A stretch of DNA of 64,000 bases from JANXMY01 sp964251675. GTDB lineage: Bacteria > Armatimonadota > Armatimonadia > Armatimonadales > Capsulimonadaceae. The notes under the pieces were generated by a model. That model saw only the letters and a program-made list of their open reading frames with translations. It made no database searches and was not told the DNA's origin. The stretch is from contig CAXUKS010000020.1 in the NCBI GenBank assembly GCA_964251675.1, positions 1 through 64,000 on the forward strand, read 5' to 3'. The position numbers were made by a program, and so were the translations under genes. Below, piece after piece: positions 33,158 through 40,970 of this stretch (positions are counted from its first letter, which is position 1; each line of letters opens with the position of its first letter).

Positions 33158-34084
33158 TCACGGTGTGACCGTCACGGTCTGGCTCTGGCTGCCCTTGATG
33201 ATCAGAATAGTCACCCGCGCCGGGGGAGGTGGGGGCTTTTGCGGGCGCGGCCCAGGAGTCGCCTGGGGCTGAGACGGCTTGGGAGAAACGCGGACAGAGG
33301 GTGCAGGGCCGGGCGACTCCGGCGCGGGCAGGGCAGAAGACAGGGGGGCGGTATCGGTCACGCCATTGTCGTCCACGGCCCGCAGGGCCAGGTGGAGCTT
33401 GCCGCGTGCCGCCGCCAGCACGAGCGCCTGCGCTTCGGACGGCGAGACGGACACGGTGACGTGGCCCGGCCCGGCCCCGTCGGGCGGCGGCGGCGGGCCA
33501 TCGGGCGCGGTCTGGCTGCCAACGGCCAGCAGGAGGGCGTTTTGCAGGACCGTTCGCGCTTGGGCAAAGCGGCTGCCTGGCTCATCGGTTGCCAGAATGT
33601 CCACACGGTCGCCGGGGCGCACGAAATCGCCCGCGCTGTCGGTGGGGTCCAGGGCGACGGTGACGGCCCGGTGCGAGGGCGGCAGGGCAAAGGCCATGCC
33701 AAGCGACACCGTGCCTTCCGTGACAGCCTCGTTCGTGACGGGCGTTCCGGCAGGAAGCGGGCGGGTGGTGATCTTGCCGACCGCCTGTGCGGGCACAGTG
33801 AGCGCCCCTTCGGGCACAGCGGAGGGCGGCAGCTTGCGGAGCGTGAGATGGGCGGAAGTCAGCCGCACCCGCGTGGGCACGTTACGGGCGGTGACCACGA
33901 CGGAGACGGGCACGGCGGGCACGGGTTTGGCCCGCCCTCGCAGGAGCAGAAAGGCCAGCAGGGACGCGGCCAGCCCGGCGGCGAGGGCCAGCGCCAGCGT
34001 GGTTCCCTGCGCCCCGGCGGGGGCGGTCCGAACAGGCGGCGCTGGGCGTGGCTGCGGGCGAGGCGAAGGCGGAATGACCTGCAT
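33158..34084 (-). CDS. cpaB: Tad pilus assembly protein CpaB/RcpC
   Basis: 308 residues. One membrane helix (TTLALALAAGLAASLLAFLLL) is followed by a SAF domain (VVVTARNVPTRVRLTSAHLTL, LPAGTPVTNEAV). The RcpC/CpaB core follows, with AVTVALDPTDSAGDFVRPGDRVDILAT. The C-terminus is very Pro-rich (about residues 250-290). It is thought to modify or stabilise the secretin. The start is fixed by an AAAGGAG site; the 73-codon upstream frame overlaps the tadG end and repeats. Confidence 0.88.
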   Translation of the reverse strand: MQVIPPSPRPQPRPAPPVRTAPAGAQGTTLALALAAGLAASLLAFLLLRGRAKPVPAVPVSVVVTARNVPTRVRLTSAHLTLRKLPPSAVPEGALTVPAQAVGKITTRPLPAGTPVTNEAVTEGTVSLGMAFALPPSHRAVTVALDPTDSAGDFVRPGDRVDILATDEPGSRFAQARTVLQNALLLAVGSQTAPDGPPPPPDGAGPGHVTVSVSPSEAQALVLAAARGKLHLALRAVDDNGVTDTAPLSSALPAPESPGPAPSVRVSPKPSQPQATPGPRPQKPPPPPARVTILIIKGSQSQTVTVTP

Positions 34085-34119
34085 GACATTTCTCCTTTCC
34101 GTGGAGCTGAGTAAAACTG

Positions 34120-34157
34120 GGGCACAAAAATTAGGGCACAAAAAATTAGGGCACAAG
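34120..34157. repeat. Tandem GGGCACAAAAATTA repeats at the tadG stop
   Basis: Two and a half units of 14-15 bp, one of which contains the TadG TAA stop (34146-34148). Confidence 0.7.
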
Positions 34158-35213
34158 ATGCGGTGCGGCGCGTGTGCCTGCCGGGGCGCACGCGCCGCCG
34201 GTGGAACCCGAAACTGAAATGCCGAGAAACCGGCCCTGCGCGATAGCGTTTCCGGTCGCGCCGGTCGGGTACGGCTGGTCCACCCAGAACGCGGCAAAGG
34301 CAAGAACGGACACGCTGCCGGGCCTATCTTTTATGGCCTGGCTGACGACTGGAAGCAGCAGCAGGTGGCCGTCGGTCTGCTCCTGCAAGCCGCTGAACCA
34401 GGCATCGTAGGTGGCCGACCGATGCGTGAACTGCGTGTTGCTTGGGGCCAGCCGCGCCGCCAGATACTGCCGCGTAAAGCTCACATTGTCGTAGGACAGC
34501 GGCGGGGTGGACAGCGTCTGTCCCGCCATCAGCGACTGATCCGTAGTCTGCCGGATGCTGTCAAAGTAGGTGCTGCCTTTGTCACTGAGCAGCACCGGGT
34601 CAAAACTGCCACGCTGCGCTAAATTGCCGCTGCCGTCCCAGACGTTCAGCTTGAGAACCAGCTGTGTTCCCACCGGCTGATACGCGCCGGGCGTGAGCGT
34701 TTTTGTGCCGCCGAGCAATGCAGACACGGCCTGCACGGCGGGGTCGGCGCTTGATGGGTCATCGCCGACCAGTGCAAACGGCGCGACAGGCATCCCCGGC
34801 GGCAGGGCGCAGATGGGCGGCCTCCGGGCCGTGGCCCTGGCGGACACGGACAGCGTATTAGCGGCTCCATCGCGCCCACGGGGGGCGTAGCCGACCGCCG
34901 GGGCGAAGGCCAGGGGGGCATTGACGTAGCCAGAAACCGTCACCGTGCCATCGGCAGTGGTGGACACGGCCAGCCCTTTGTACTCGGCTCCATTGGCGGC
35001 GATGATTGCCGCCGCGCTCCCGGCGGCGACCAGTGGCGTGGCCGCGCCTGCCAGCGCGGCGGCATCGGCATTGGCCTGCGCCCGCTGCCGGGCGGCCTGC
35101 GCCAGCCCGAGGTCTATCGCCAGCGCGGCGACGCCGAGCAGGGCGGTCAGCGCAAAGACGACCAGCACCAGCGTTCCGCCCCGGCGGGGGGACCTCTTTT
35201 GGCTTCTATTCAC
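34146..35213 (-). CDS. tadG: TadG-like pilus protein
   Basis: 355 residues. The N-terminus RRGGTLVLVVFALTALLGVAALAIDLGLA followed by ARQRAQANADAAALAGA is the TadG/Flp assembly signature and looks like a pseudopilin signal anchor. The rest is extracellular in aspect and beta-rich. It may modify pilin or link the pilus to the envelope. It overlaps tadE by 8 bases. Confidence 0.82.
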   Translation of the reverse strand: MNRSQKRSPRRGGTLVLVVFALTALLGVAALAIDLGLAQAARQRAQANADAAALAGAATPLVAAGSAAAIIAANGAEYKGLAVSTTADGTVTVSGYVNAPLAFAPAVGYAPRGRDGAANTLSVSARATARRPPICALPPGMPVAPFALVGDDPSSADPAVQAVSALLGGTKTLTPGAYQPVGTQLVLKLNVWDGSGNLAQRGSFDPVLLSDKGSTYFDSIRQTTDQSLMAGQTLSTPPLSYDNVSFTRQYLAARLAPSNTQFTHRSATYDAWFSGLQEQTDGHLLLLPVVSQAIKDRPGSVSVLAFAAFWVDQPYPTGATGNAIAQGRFLGISVSGSTGGACAPAGTRAAPHLVP

Positions 35214-35637
35214 GGCGCATCACCAAACGGGCGGTCAGTGTGCGCGACGTGCCCGTAAATACAAACGAAGTCACCAGCGGATGGCGATAAGTCACCGTGG
35301 CCCGCACTAACGCGCCTGTCGGAGCACGGTTCGTGCTGCTGCCGTCACCGAGAGCGGCCCAGACGCTGCCGTCGGGACTGCTTTCCAGCGTGATAGCGGT
35401 GGCCGACGGCGACAGACCTACGCCTGCCGCCGTGGCTCGTGTGCGGGCGGTCGTGGTCAGTTCACCCAGAGCCAGCGAGCGGGCGGCTTCCCGCGCCGCC
35501 GCGCCGACCTGAGCCTGATCGCCAAAGATCAGGCCGACTTCCACGATACCGAACAGCAGCAGGCAGAGCAAGGCCCCGACAAGGGCGAATTCCACCAGCG
35601 CCGCGCCGCATTGGCGACGGCTTTTCTGGTGAGCCAT
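35206..35637 (-). CDS. tadE: TadE-like pseudopilin
   Basis: 143 residues. CGAALVEFALVGALLCLLLFGIVEV is a TadE prepilin-like signal: Glu at position +5 of the hydrophobic segment. Its end overlaps tadG by 8 bases and it starts one base after the flp stop. TadE pseudopilins help assemble Flp fibres. Confidence 0.85.
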   Translation of the reverse strand: MAHQKSRRQCGAALVEFALVGALLCLLLFGIVEVGLIFGDQAQVGAAAREAARSLALGELTTTARTRATAAGVGLSPSATAITLESSPDGSVWAALGDGSSTNRAPTGALVRATVTYRHPLVTSFVFTGTSRTLTARLVMRRE

Positions 35638-35829
35638 TTATTTGAGGGCGTCAGCGGCGGTGGTCAGCTTGGTATTGGCGCTTGTGCCTAAGAGGGTGAC
35701 AGCACCGACACAAACAGCAGCAATTAGTGCCACTAAAAGGACGTACTCGACAAGGGAAGCGCCGCGTTCACGGCGGGGGCGAGAGCCAGAGCGAGTCAGG
35801 GGAGAAGCAAAACGAGTCGGGCGGGGCAT
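35638..35829 (-). CDS. flp: Flp-type major pilin
   Basis: 63 residues. RRERGASLVEYVLLVALIAAV matches the Flp rule: cleavage after Gly, then Glu +5 and Tyr +6 before the hydrophobic helix. It is the pilus subunit and the first gene of the Tad operon. A GGAGG site 7-8 bases upstream fixes the start. I see no prepilin peptidase gene (tadV/cpaA) in the operon or window. Confidence 0.88.
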   Translation of the reverse strand: MPRPTRFASPLTRSGSRPRRERGASLVEYVLLVALIAAVCVGAVTLLGTSANTKLTTAADALK

Positions 35830-35975
35830 AGCAGAAATCCTCCGTAATTGAGTAGAGCGGTGAGACCGTGCCCGTCGGGAAACTTCCAGTCCCGGCACAA
35901 AGGCCGGGTCCCGCAGGCAGTATATTTTACAGCATAAACCATGCCAAAACGGCAAAACATTGGTCAGGAGGCCGC

Positions 35976-36080
35976 TTATTTTTGTGGAAGGCCCCCTGCC
36001 CCAATTCTGGGGAGCAATACAGAGCGGAGCCAGAAGTTAGGATTTGGCCTTTCCGTCTTAGTCCGGCTCCCCAGCATTGA
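35976..36080. repeat. 105-bp direct repeat, copy A
   Basis: Almost identical to 36916-37020 (a handful of mismatches). The core is bounded by CTGGGGAGC and GCTCCCCAG (36007-36015 and 36065-36073) and can fold. It lies downstream of the PEP-CTERM gene. Confidence 0.92.
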
Positions 36081-36108
36081 GGCATGGGCTATCTTCCTTT
36101 CTGATATC

Positions 36109-36795
36109 TTACAGTGAGCGCACGGCCTTCTTACGCTTCGCTGCAACAGCTAGCCCGCCCAGAGCCAGCAGCAGGCCCAGGGAAACCGTCGTGGAGGCTT
36201 CGGGCACGGGAGCAGACCCAAAGACCAGATGATCTAGGTTCACGTCATCTTTGGTCAGGTAATCGCCGCCCGCCAGGATGTAAGAAATGTTATTCGATCC
36301 GCTGGTAGCCGTTAGCGTCTGGAAGTCGCCGGGTTTTTGCAGCACACCTGTGGTGAGGTCACTGACCAGATTGCCTGAAGCGTCGAAGGCTTCCAGACGG
36401 CCAAAATCGGTGTCAATGGCGACATCATTGTTGATAAAGTCCAGGGAGACAAAATTAGTGGGAGAAGCAAAATCGGCGCGAAACAAGAAACCGTCCGTAG
36501 GACTGGAAAAATAAAAATACGGATGGCCCTTGCTATCGCTGAAGACTTGGGTGCCGGTAGAGGCTTCTCCTGGAGATACAAGAGTAGAGAAGACGCTGTT
36601 TGTACCCCCTGAATTTATCGTGGACAGAGTGATGCCCGAAACGGCGGTGCTAATGTTGGTGCCGTCGGCGTAGTTGTCCGGTTCGACCACGGTTTGTGCG
36701 TGAACAGCAGGAACAGCCAGACCCAAAGCCGTAAGACTGAGAAGGGTTAGTACGGTGTGGCTCCGGGAGGGACGGGTAGGTGTGGAGAAATACAT
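36109..36795 (-). CDS. PEP-CTERM-sorted exported protein
   Basis: 228 residues. A signal peptide (VLTLLSLTALGLAVPAVHA) precedes a Thr/Ser/Asn-rich beta domain and a C-terminal VPEASTTVSLGLLLALGGLAVAAKRKK: PEP motif, helix, basic tail. Such proteins are processed by exosortase and sent to the surface or matrix. The binding role is unknown. An AAGGG site precedes the ATG. The gene lies between two direct repeats. Confidence 0.9.
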   Translation of the reverse strand: MYFSTPTRPSRSHTVLTLLSLTALGLAVPAVHAQTVVEPDNYADGTNISTAVSGITLSTINSGGTNSVFSTLVSPGEASTGTQVFSDSKGHPYFYFSSPTDGFLFRADFASPTNFVSLDFINNDVAIDTDFGRLEAFDASGNLVSDLTTGVLQKPGDFQTLTATSGSNNISYILAGGDYLTKDDVNLDHLVFGSAPVPEASTTVSLGLLLALGGLAVAAKRKKAVRSL

Positions 36796-36915
36796 AAAAA
36801 TCCCTTTCTAGAACAAGTCTAACATAGAAAGCCCAGCGAGATAGCAGTGCGTACCGCTAGTTTGCTATCAGCACAAACCATGCCAACCTGTGAAGGATAC
36901 TAGGACAGGGGCAAA

Positions 36916-37020
36916 TTATTTTTAAGGAAGGCCGTCTGCCCGAATTCTGGGGAGCAATACAGAGCGGAGCCAGAAGTTAGGATTTGGCCTCTCCGTCTTA
37001 GTCCGGCTCTCCAGCATTGA
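36916..37020. repeat. 105-bp direct repeat, copy B
   Basis: See 35976-36080. In this copy the right arm is GCTCTCCAG, so pairing with CTGGGGAGC is kept through a G-U pair. It lies upstream of the PEP-CTERM gene. Confidence 0.92.
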
Positions 37021-37035
37021 AGCGGGGGGGGCCGT

Positions 37036-37350
37036 CTATCTCGCTCGTGTCAGCAGCACGCCGGCCAGAGTCAGAATACTCAAAATGACCATCAGGCCCG
37101 CTGGCATGAAGGCGTGGCTCTGGGAGTAACGGACGCCGAAGAAGATCAGCAGAGCCGCCGTCAGCACCAGAGACAGCGGCAGGCCCCAGGACTGACCACG
37201 CAGGAGGCCGTAGCCTGCGGCCAGCAGGAGCAGGCCGCTGACGAGGCCGGAAATCAGCGAGGGGCGGCTGCCCACTTTGACAAAGCCGAAGATGCCGCCG
37301 CCCAGGGTGAGGACGGCGTAGACGAAAACGATGAGCGCGGAAGGGTTCAT
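37036..37350 (-). CDS. TMEM14 family small membrane protein
   Basis: 104 residues, four hydrophobic helices. YAVLTLGGGIFGFVKVGSRPSLISGLVSG matches the TMEM14/UPF0136 family. In animals relatives move porphyrins or fatty acids; bacterial members are uncharacterised. The start overlaps the stop of the upstream SPFH gene by ATGA. Confidence 0.85.
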   Translation of the reverse strand: MNPSALIVFVYAVLTLGGGIFGFVKVGSRPSLISGLVSGLLLLAAGYGLLRGQSWGLPLSLVLTAALLIFFGVRYSQSHAFMPAGLMVILSILTLAGVLLTRAR

Positions 37351-38240
37351 GGGGCTGCTTTCTTGGCGTTCCCGCCATCCGGCGCCTCAGCGGCCATCGG
37401 CGGCAGGTTGATAATGGCGGCGCGGGGAACACCGACAATCTGAATGTCTTTGATATGCCGCGCTTTCACGAGGCGCGGGGTCAGCGAGGCGGCCCGGATT
37501 TGTGCGGCGCGGGCCTCGGCCTGGGCCTTCAGCACGGATTTCTGATTGACGATCTCCTGAAGCTGAAAGTTAAGCTGAGACAGCTTCAGGTTCTGCTGGG
37601 CGGCCAGCCGCGAGCGCAGGGCGGTGACGGTGGCGGCATCCGGGTAAATGGCCCGGATACGGACTTCGTCAATGACAATCGCATCCGGGTTGAAGCGGTC
37701 GTTCAGCTCCTTCAGCGCATAAGCCGCCGCCGCCTGTTTGCCGCCGCCGGTCATGTTGGCCGTTGTGGACGCCAGCCCGAAGGCATCCACAATGGCCTGC
37801 CGGAAGGCGGGCCGAAGCTGGGCTTCCTCAAAGCCGCGAAAGTCAGAAAACTGGTTGCGGTACTTGGCATAGAGCGCCGTGATTCGCTCCGGGTGTGCGG
37901 GGTCCCAGGCGATATGGTAGGTGATGCTGGTGTCCACGTTGAGCGTGTTGGACGACAGGGTGTTGACCAGGACGCTGTCGTCATCGCTATGTGCGCCTTC
38001 GGCGGGGTCGCGCACCATGGTGTAGGTGCGCTCATACGTGGGGACTTCAATCAGCTCATTGCCGGAAAACGGCCGCTGGGCATTAAACCCGGCATGGCGG
38101 ATGTGGGGGTCCACGCGCCCGGTGTAGTGGTTGATGACCAGGCCGACATTGCCCGCCTGAACCACAAAGCCGCTGGTGTTGCGGGCCACGACCAATCCGG
38201 CCACGATCAGCACAGCCAGAAAGATAAGAAAGGGTTTCAT
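37347..38240 (-). CDS. SPFH-domain membrane protein, first of a pair
   Basis: 297 residues. One N-terminal helix (FLIFLAVLIVAGLVVA) precedes an SPFH/prohibitin-like domain with GNVGLVINHYTGRVDPHI, LIEVPTYERTYTMV and VNTLSSNTLNVDTSITYHI. A coiled coil near residues 215-260 ends with ALRSRLAAQQNLKLSQLNF. The frame reads 43 codons further up, but the helix starts at this Met. It is paired with the related gene at 38421. Confidence 0.85.
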   Translation of the reverse strand: MKPFLIFLAVLIVAGLVVARNTSGFVVQAGNVGLVINHYTGRVDPHIRHAGFNAQRPFSGNELIEVPTYERTYTMVRDPAEGAHSDDDSVLVNTLSSNTLNVDTSITYHIAWDPAHPERITALYAKYRNQFSDFRGFEEAQLRPAFRQAIVDAFGLASTTANMTGGGKQAAAAYALKELNDRFNPDAIVIDEVRIRAIYPDAATVTALRSRLAAQQNLKLSQLNFQLQEIVNQKSVLKAQAEARAAQIRAASLTPRLVKARHIKDIQIVGVPRAAIINLPPMAAEAPDGGNAKKAAP

Positions 38241-38274
38241 TTGTTTTGCTTTCGCTGCTGACGGGCGGTTATGT

Positions 38275-38409
38275 GCGAGGGATTGAAAATCCCTCGCTAG
38301 GTGAGGCGTCCTTCGGACGACGGAGAAGAGCTTGCGTTTGCTGGCATTTTCCTTCCTGACTTCCTTCACCCGAAGGGTGCCTCACGTAGCGAGGGGTTTT
38401 TAACCCCTC
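38275..38409. repeat. 135-bp element with covarying inverted ends
   Basis: The left end 38275-38297 (core GAGGGATTGAAAATCCCTC, then TAGGTGAGGC) is inverted at 38379-38409 (core GAGGGGTTTTTAACCCCTC, preceded by GCCTCACGTAGC). The changed base pair in the arms is compensated (A-T to G-C). It sits between the two SPFH genes. Confidence 0.85.
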
Positions 38410-38420
38410 AGCCTATCGGC

Positions 38421-39311
38421 TCACTTATTCAACAGCCCCACTAACTGGTCTGAGGGCAGGTACAGGATTTTGACCTGAGACAGCGTCTGGTCCTGAATGT
38501 ACAGATCCGTCAGCGTGCTGTTTTGCAGGCGGTTGACTTTGGCATCGGCAGTCGCCTGCGCCAGCAGGGTCTGATTGTCAAACGACTGCTGCTGCAAGCC
38601 GAGCTTGGCGTTGTCGATTTCCTGCATTTTGGAGAGCGTCGTGGAAAGCAAGTCTTTGCTTTGCTGGTCCTGCTCGATGCCACGTATCATCAGATTGGAG
38701 AACACGACGCCGCGTGTGCCCCACTCATCGTTAAGCGTTTTCAGCGCCTCGGTTTCAGCCTTCTGCTTGCCCGCCGTGGTCAGCGCGGTGGCGGTGTCCA
38801 GATCGCCAACGGCGTAGTTAATCGCGCCTTTAATAGCTGGCTCTAAATTGACGGCCTCGAACTGATCTGTATCGGCAAACTGGTCCTGATAGGCCCGGTA
38901 CAGGTCGTCGGCCTTGTCCGGCGCGATGCGGTACTGGGCAGACACATCTACTTGGAGAAGATTGGAGGGGGTGTTGACCTGCACAGCCCCCGTCGGGTCC
39001 GCCTTTGTCAACGACAGAGTGCGCTGGGCGGTCGGCACTTCAATCACCGTTTCCCAAATGCCCTGCCAGTGCGTGCCTGCCGACATCAACTCCGGCTCAA
39101 TCGTGCCCCGATAATTGTCCAGCACGAGGCCGACGTTGCCCGGCGCGATATGGGTCGGCCCAGCCATGTGTCCGCCACGCGCCAGCGAGATGCTGAGAAA
39201 CAGCACGCCGCCCAGCACAATCAGCCCTGCCACCCCCAGCGCCCGCGTGCGCGGGGAAACACCGCCCCCCGGCTCATACTGCGGGCGGCTTCTTTCCGAT
39301 TTACCTACCAT
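38421..39311 (-). CDS. SPFH-domain membrane protein, second of a pair
   Basis: 296 residues. One helix (LGVAGLIVLGGVLFLSISLA), then GNVGLVLDNYRGTIEPELMSAGTHW, IEVPTAQRTLSLTK and LLQVDVSAQYRIAPDKADDLY. Like its neighbour it is closest to prohibitin/stomatin-like proteins, and the two diverge after the SPFH fold. Its start overlaps the zinc-ribbon gene by 7 bases. Heteromeric assembly is my inference from pairing. Confidence 0.83.
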   Translation of the reverse strand: MVGKSERSRPQYEPGGGVSPRTRALGVAGLIVLGGVLFLSISLARGGHMAGPTHIAPGNVGLVLDNYRGTIEPELMSAGTHWQGIWETVIEVPTAQRTLSLTKADPTGAVQVNTPSNLLQVDVSAQYRIAPDKADDLYRAYQDQFADTDQFEAVNLEPAIKGAINYAVGDLDTATALTTAGKQKAETEALKTLNDEWGTRGVVFSNLMIRGIEQDQQSKDLLSTTLSKMQEIDNAKLGLQQQSFDNQTLLAQATADAKVNRLQNSTLTDLYIQDQTLSQVKILYLPSDQLVGLLNK

Positions 39312-39601
39312 CTGTCCTCCTGTGCTTCTGTCTTTGGCGGAACTTCGTCTTCAGGAACGACCAGCGACTCTAAGCGGCATTCCGGGCAGCCCTGCGTGCC
39401 GAGCGGACCGGGGAACCGCTTCCCGCAGCTCAGGCAGCGCAGGGGCGCTCCAACCCGGCGCAGCTCAGCCTCCCGCGCCGCCTTCCGCTGCCGCTCGTCC
39501 GCCGCCGCACCGTCGCGTTTCAGGCTGGCGGCCAGCGACCAGAAAAACAGCCCAACCAGCACCAGACCCAGCGTGAACAGCCCTGCAAAAATCAAGCCCA
39601 T
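39305..39601 (-). CDS. Membrane-anchored single zinc-ribbon protein
   Basis: 98 residues. One N-terminal membrane helix (GLFTLGLVLVGLFFWSLAAS), a charged helix, and then a CLSCGKRF...GCPECR zinc ribbon. A short acidic tail follows. No function known. It is transcribed upstream of the SPFH pair with overlapping ends. Confidence 0.72.
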   Translation of the reverse strand: MGLIFAGLFTLGLVLVGLFFWSLAASLKRDGAAADERQRKAAREAELRRVGAPLRCLSCGKRFPGPLGTQGCPECRLESLVVPEDEVPPKTEAQEDRW

Positions 39602-39695
39602 CAGTGTTGCCTTATGTCCTTACTGTATAGTGACACGCGGGCGCGTAAAAAGTTGCTGCATTGGATGAAAAAGTTTCGGGGCGGCAGGCGCGGCT

Positions 39696-40394
39696 CTATT
39701 TGGCGGAAAGCGTATCGCTCACCGTGGTCAGGCCGTCGCTGCCGGGGGTGTCTGCCTGTTTGCGGATTTTGCCGTCGGCAGAAATCATGCAGGTGACTGT
39801 GCCGCCGCCGACGGGGCGGGCGGACACGGAAAGGTCGGCCCCGGAGCGGGCGTCAAGGGTCTGGGTCCAGGGCAGGGAAACGGCTTCCGGGGGCGCAGCC
39901 GCCTTGCCGTCGGCATCGCGGTAGGCGACCATCGCACGGGCGGCAGTTCCGCTCACCTGATAGGTCACGGGCAGGGTTCCGGCGGGGCGCGGGCGATGAG
40001 AGCGGCGCAGAATGGCCTCGTCGGCCCCCGCCGCATCGCCGCCGGGCAGGGAGGCGGTCAGCATCAGCCACGCACCGCCTGCCATCAGCAGGAGGCAGAC
40101 GCCGATGACGGCCCAGCTCAAATAGGGGGAAACAGTCTGGCTCAGAGCCGAGGGCACGGCGCGGGCTTCTTCAGCAAGCTGCGCCTGATACCGTTCGGCG
40201 GGGCTGTCTTTCGCGTCGTAGACATAGCCGCACTTGTCGCAGACGGCGGCATTGGCACGGGTGGCTTTGCCGCAGCGGGGACATTCTTTTTCGGGGACAG
40301 CCTCTCCCGCCAGAGACCGAAGCAGCTCTGCCTGCTGGCAGCGGCGGCACTGGGCGTCCGGGTTAATTTCATCGCCGCACCGGGGGCACTGCAT
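39696..40394 (-). CDS. Double zinc-ribbon protein with a membrane helix and an MmpS-like domain
   Basis: 232 residues. CPRCG...CRRC, then CPRCG...CDKCG, form two zinc-ribbon units in the cytosol. A helix (AVIGVCLLLMAGGAWLMLTA) leads to an exported domain resembling the MmpS fold (VTYQVSGTAARAMVAYRDAD, VSLPWTQTLDARSG, VTCMISADG). This links a cytosolic metal site to an extracytoplasmic sensor domain. A GTCAGC palindrome lies at its predicted transcription start. Confidence 0.78.
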   Translation of the reverse strand: MQCPRCGDEINPDAQCRRCQQAELLRSLAGEAVPEKECPRCGKATRANAAVCDKCGYVYDAKDSPAERYQAQLAEEARAVPSALSQTVSPYLSWAVIGVCLLLMAGGAWLMLTASLPGGDAAGADEAILRRSHRPRPAGTLPVTYQVSGTAARAMVAYRDADGKAAAPPEAVSLPWTQTLDARSGADLSVSARPVGGGTVTCMISADGKIRKQADTPGSDGLTTVSDTLSAK

Positions 40395-40412
40395 CGTGTT
40401 TCTCCTGACTAT

Positions 40413-40438
40413 GTCAGCACGCTGACAGGGCTATTATA
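40413..40438 (-). promoter_or_regulatory. TATAAT promoter with a GTCAGC-palindrome operator at +1
   Basis: TATAAT at 40438-40433 predicts a start at 40426. The 14-base palindrome GTCAGCACGCTGAC fills 40413-40426 exactly, starting at +1, a good place for a repressor. Confidence 0.5.
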
Positions 40439-40474
40439 ACAGAGAAACAGCGACTTTGCCAGCCGCCACTGCCC

Positions 40475-40960
40475 CTAGAATGGAAGCAGCGGCTTCTGAT
40501 GCACAGCAGTCCAATAGAAAAACGGCAGCGAGGCGGCTAATCCCAAAATCGCCTGCGTGTAGGCCAGCACAGGGTAGTGGCGGCGGATAAGAGCGCGGCA
40601 GGCAAATACTTCTATCAGCGCGGCACTGGCAAATAGTATTAGAACAATCCCGATACTGTCATTTGCCCGGCTGATACTAGAGGGGCCGAAAGCAGGAATT
40701 AGCCCGCCAGGGATTGCCGAGACAGCGAGCATTGCCAGGATGCCAATTACCTCTGTCCACACAAAGATCACAAAATAATACAGCCACGCCCCCACAGGCA
40801 GGGCGGCCAGAATGCCCAAAGCCGCCTCCCAAGCTGTGCGCTTCCAGCCGGAGCCGAGGCTAAACCCACGCTTTGGGGGCGGGGCAGTAAAAGTCCGCTG
40901 ACTGTTTGCCTGCCTGCGGAGCAGCGTCTCCATCTGCTGTTTTTTGAGGCGGAACTTCAT
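40475..40960 (-). CDS. Hypothetical membrane protein
   Basis: 161 residues with four hydrophobic helices (from about residue 40 to the end: WEAALGILAALPVGAWLYYFVIF, VIGILAMLAVSAIPGGLIPA, GIVLILFASAALIEVFACRAL, ILGLAASLPFFYWTAV). A basic N-terminus with MKFRLKKQQ. Unknown role. It starts 10 bases after the beta-barrel gene stop; the longer upstream frame lies inside that gene and is spurious. Confidence 0.65.
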   Translation of the reverse strand: MKFRLKKQQMETLLRRQANSQRTFTAPPPKRGFSLGSGWKRTAWEAALGILAALPVGAWLYYFVIFVWTEVIGILAMLAVSAIPGGLIPAFGPSSISRANDSIGIVLILFASAALIEVFACRALIRRHYPVLAYTQAILGLAASLPFFYWTAVHQKPLLPF

Positions 40961-40970
40961 AGGACACACA

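Noticed and set aside
37347..38369. Longer SPFH ORF starting at 38369
   Set aside because: The extra 43 codons are encoded by the palindromic repeat and precede the signal-anchor Met.
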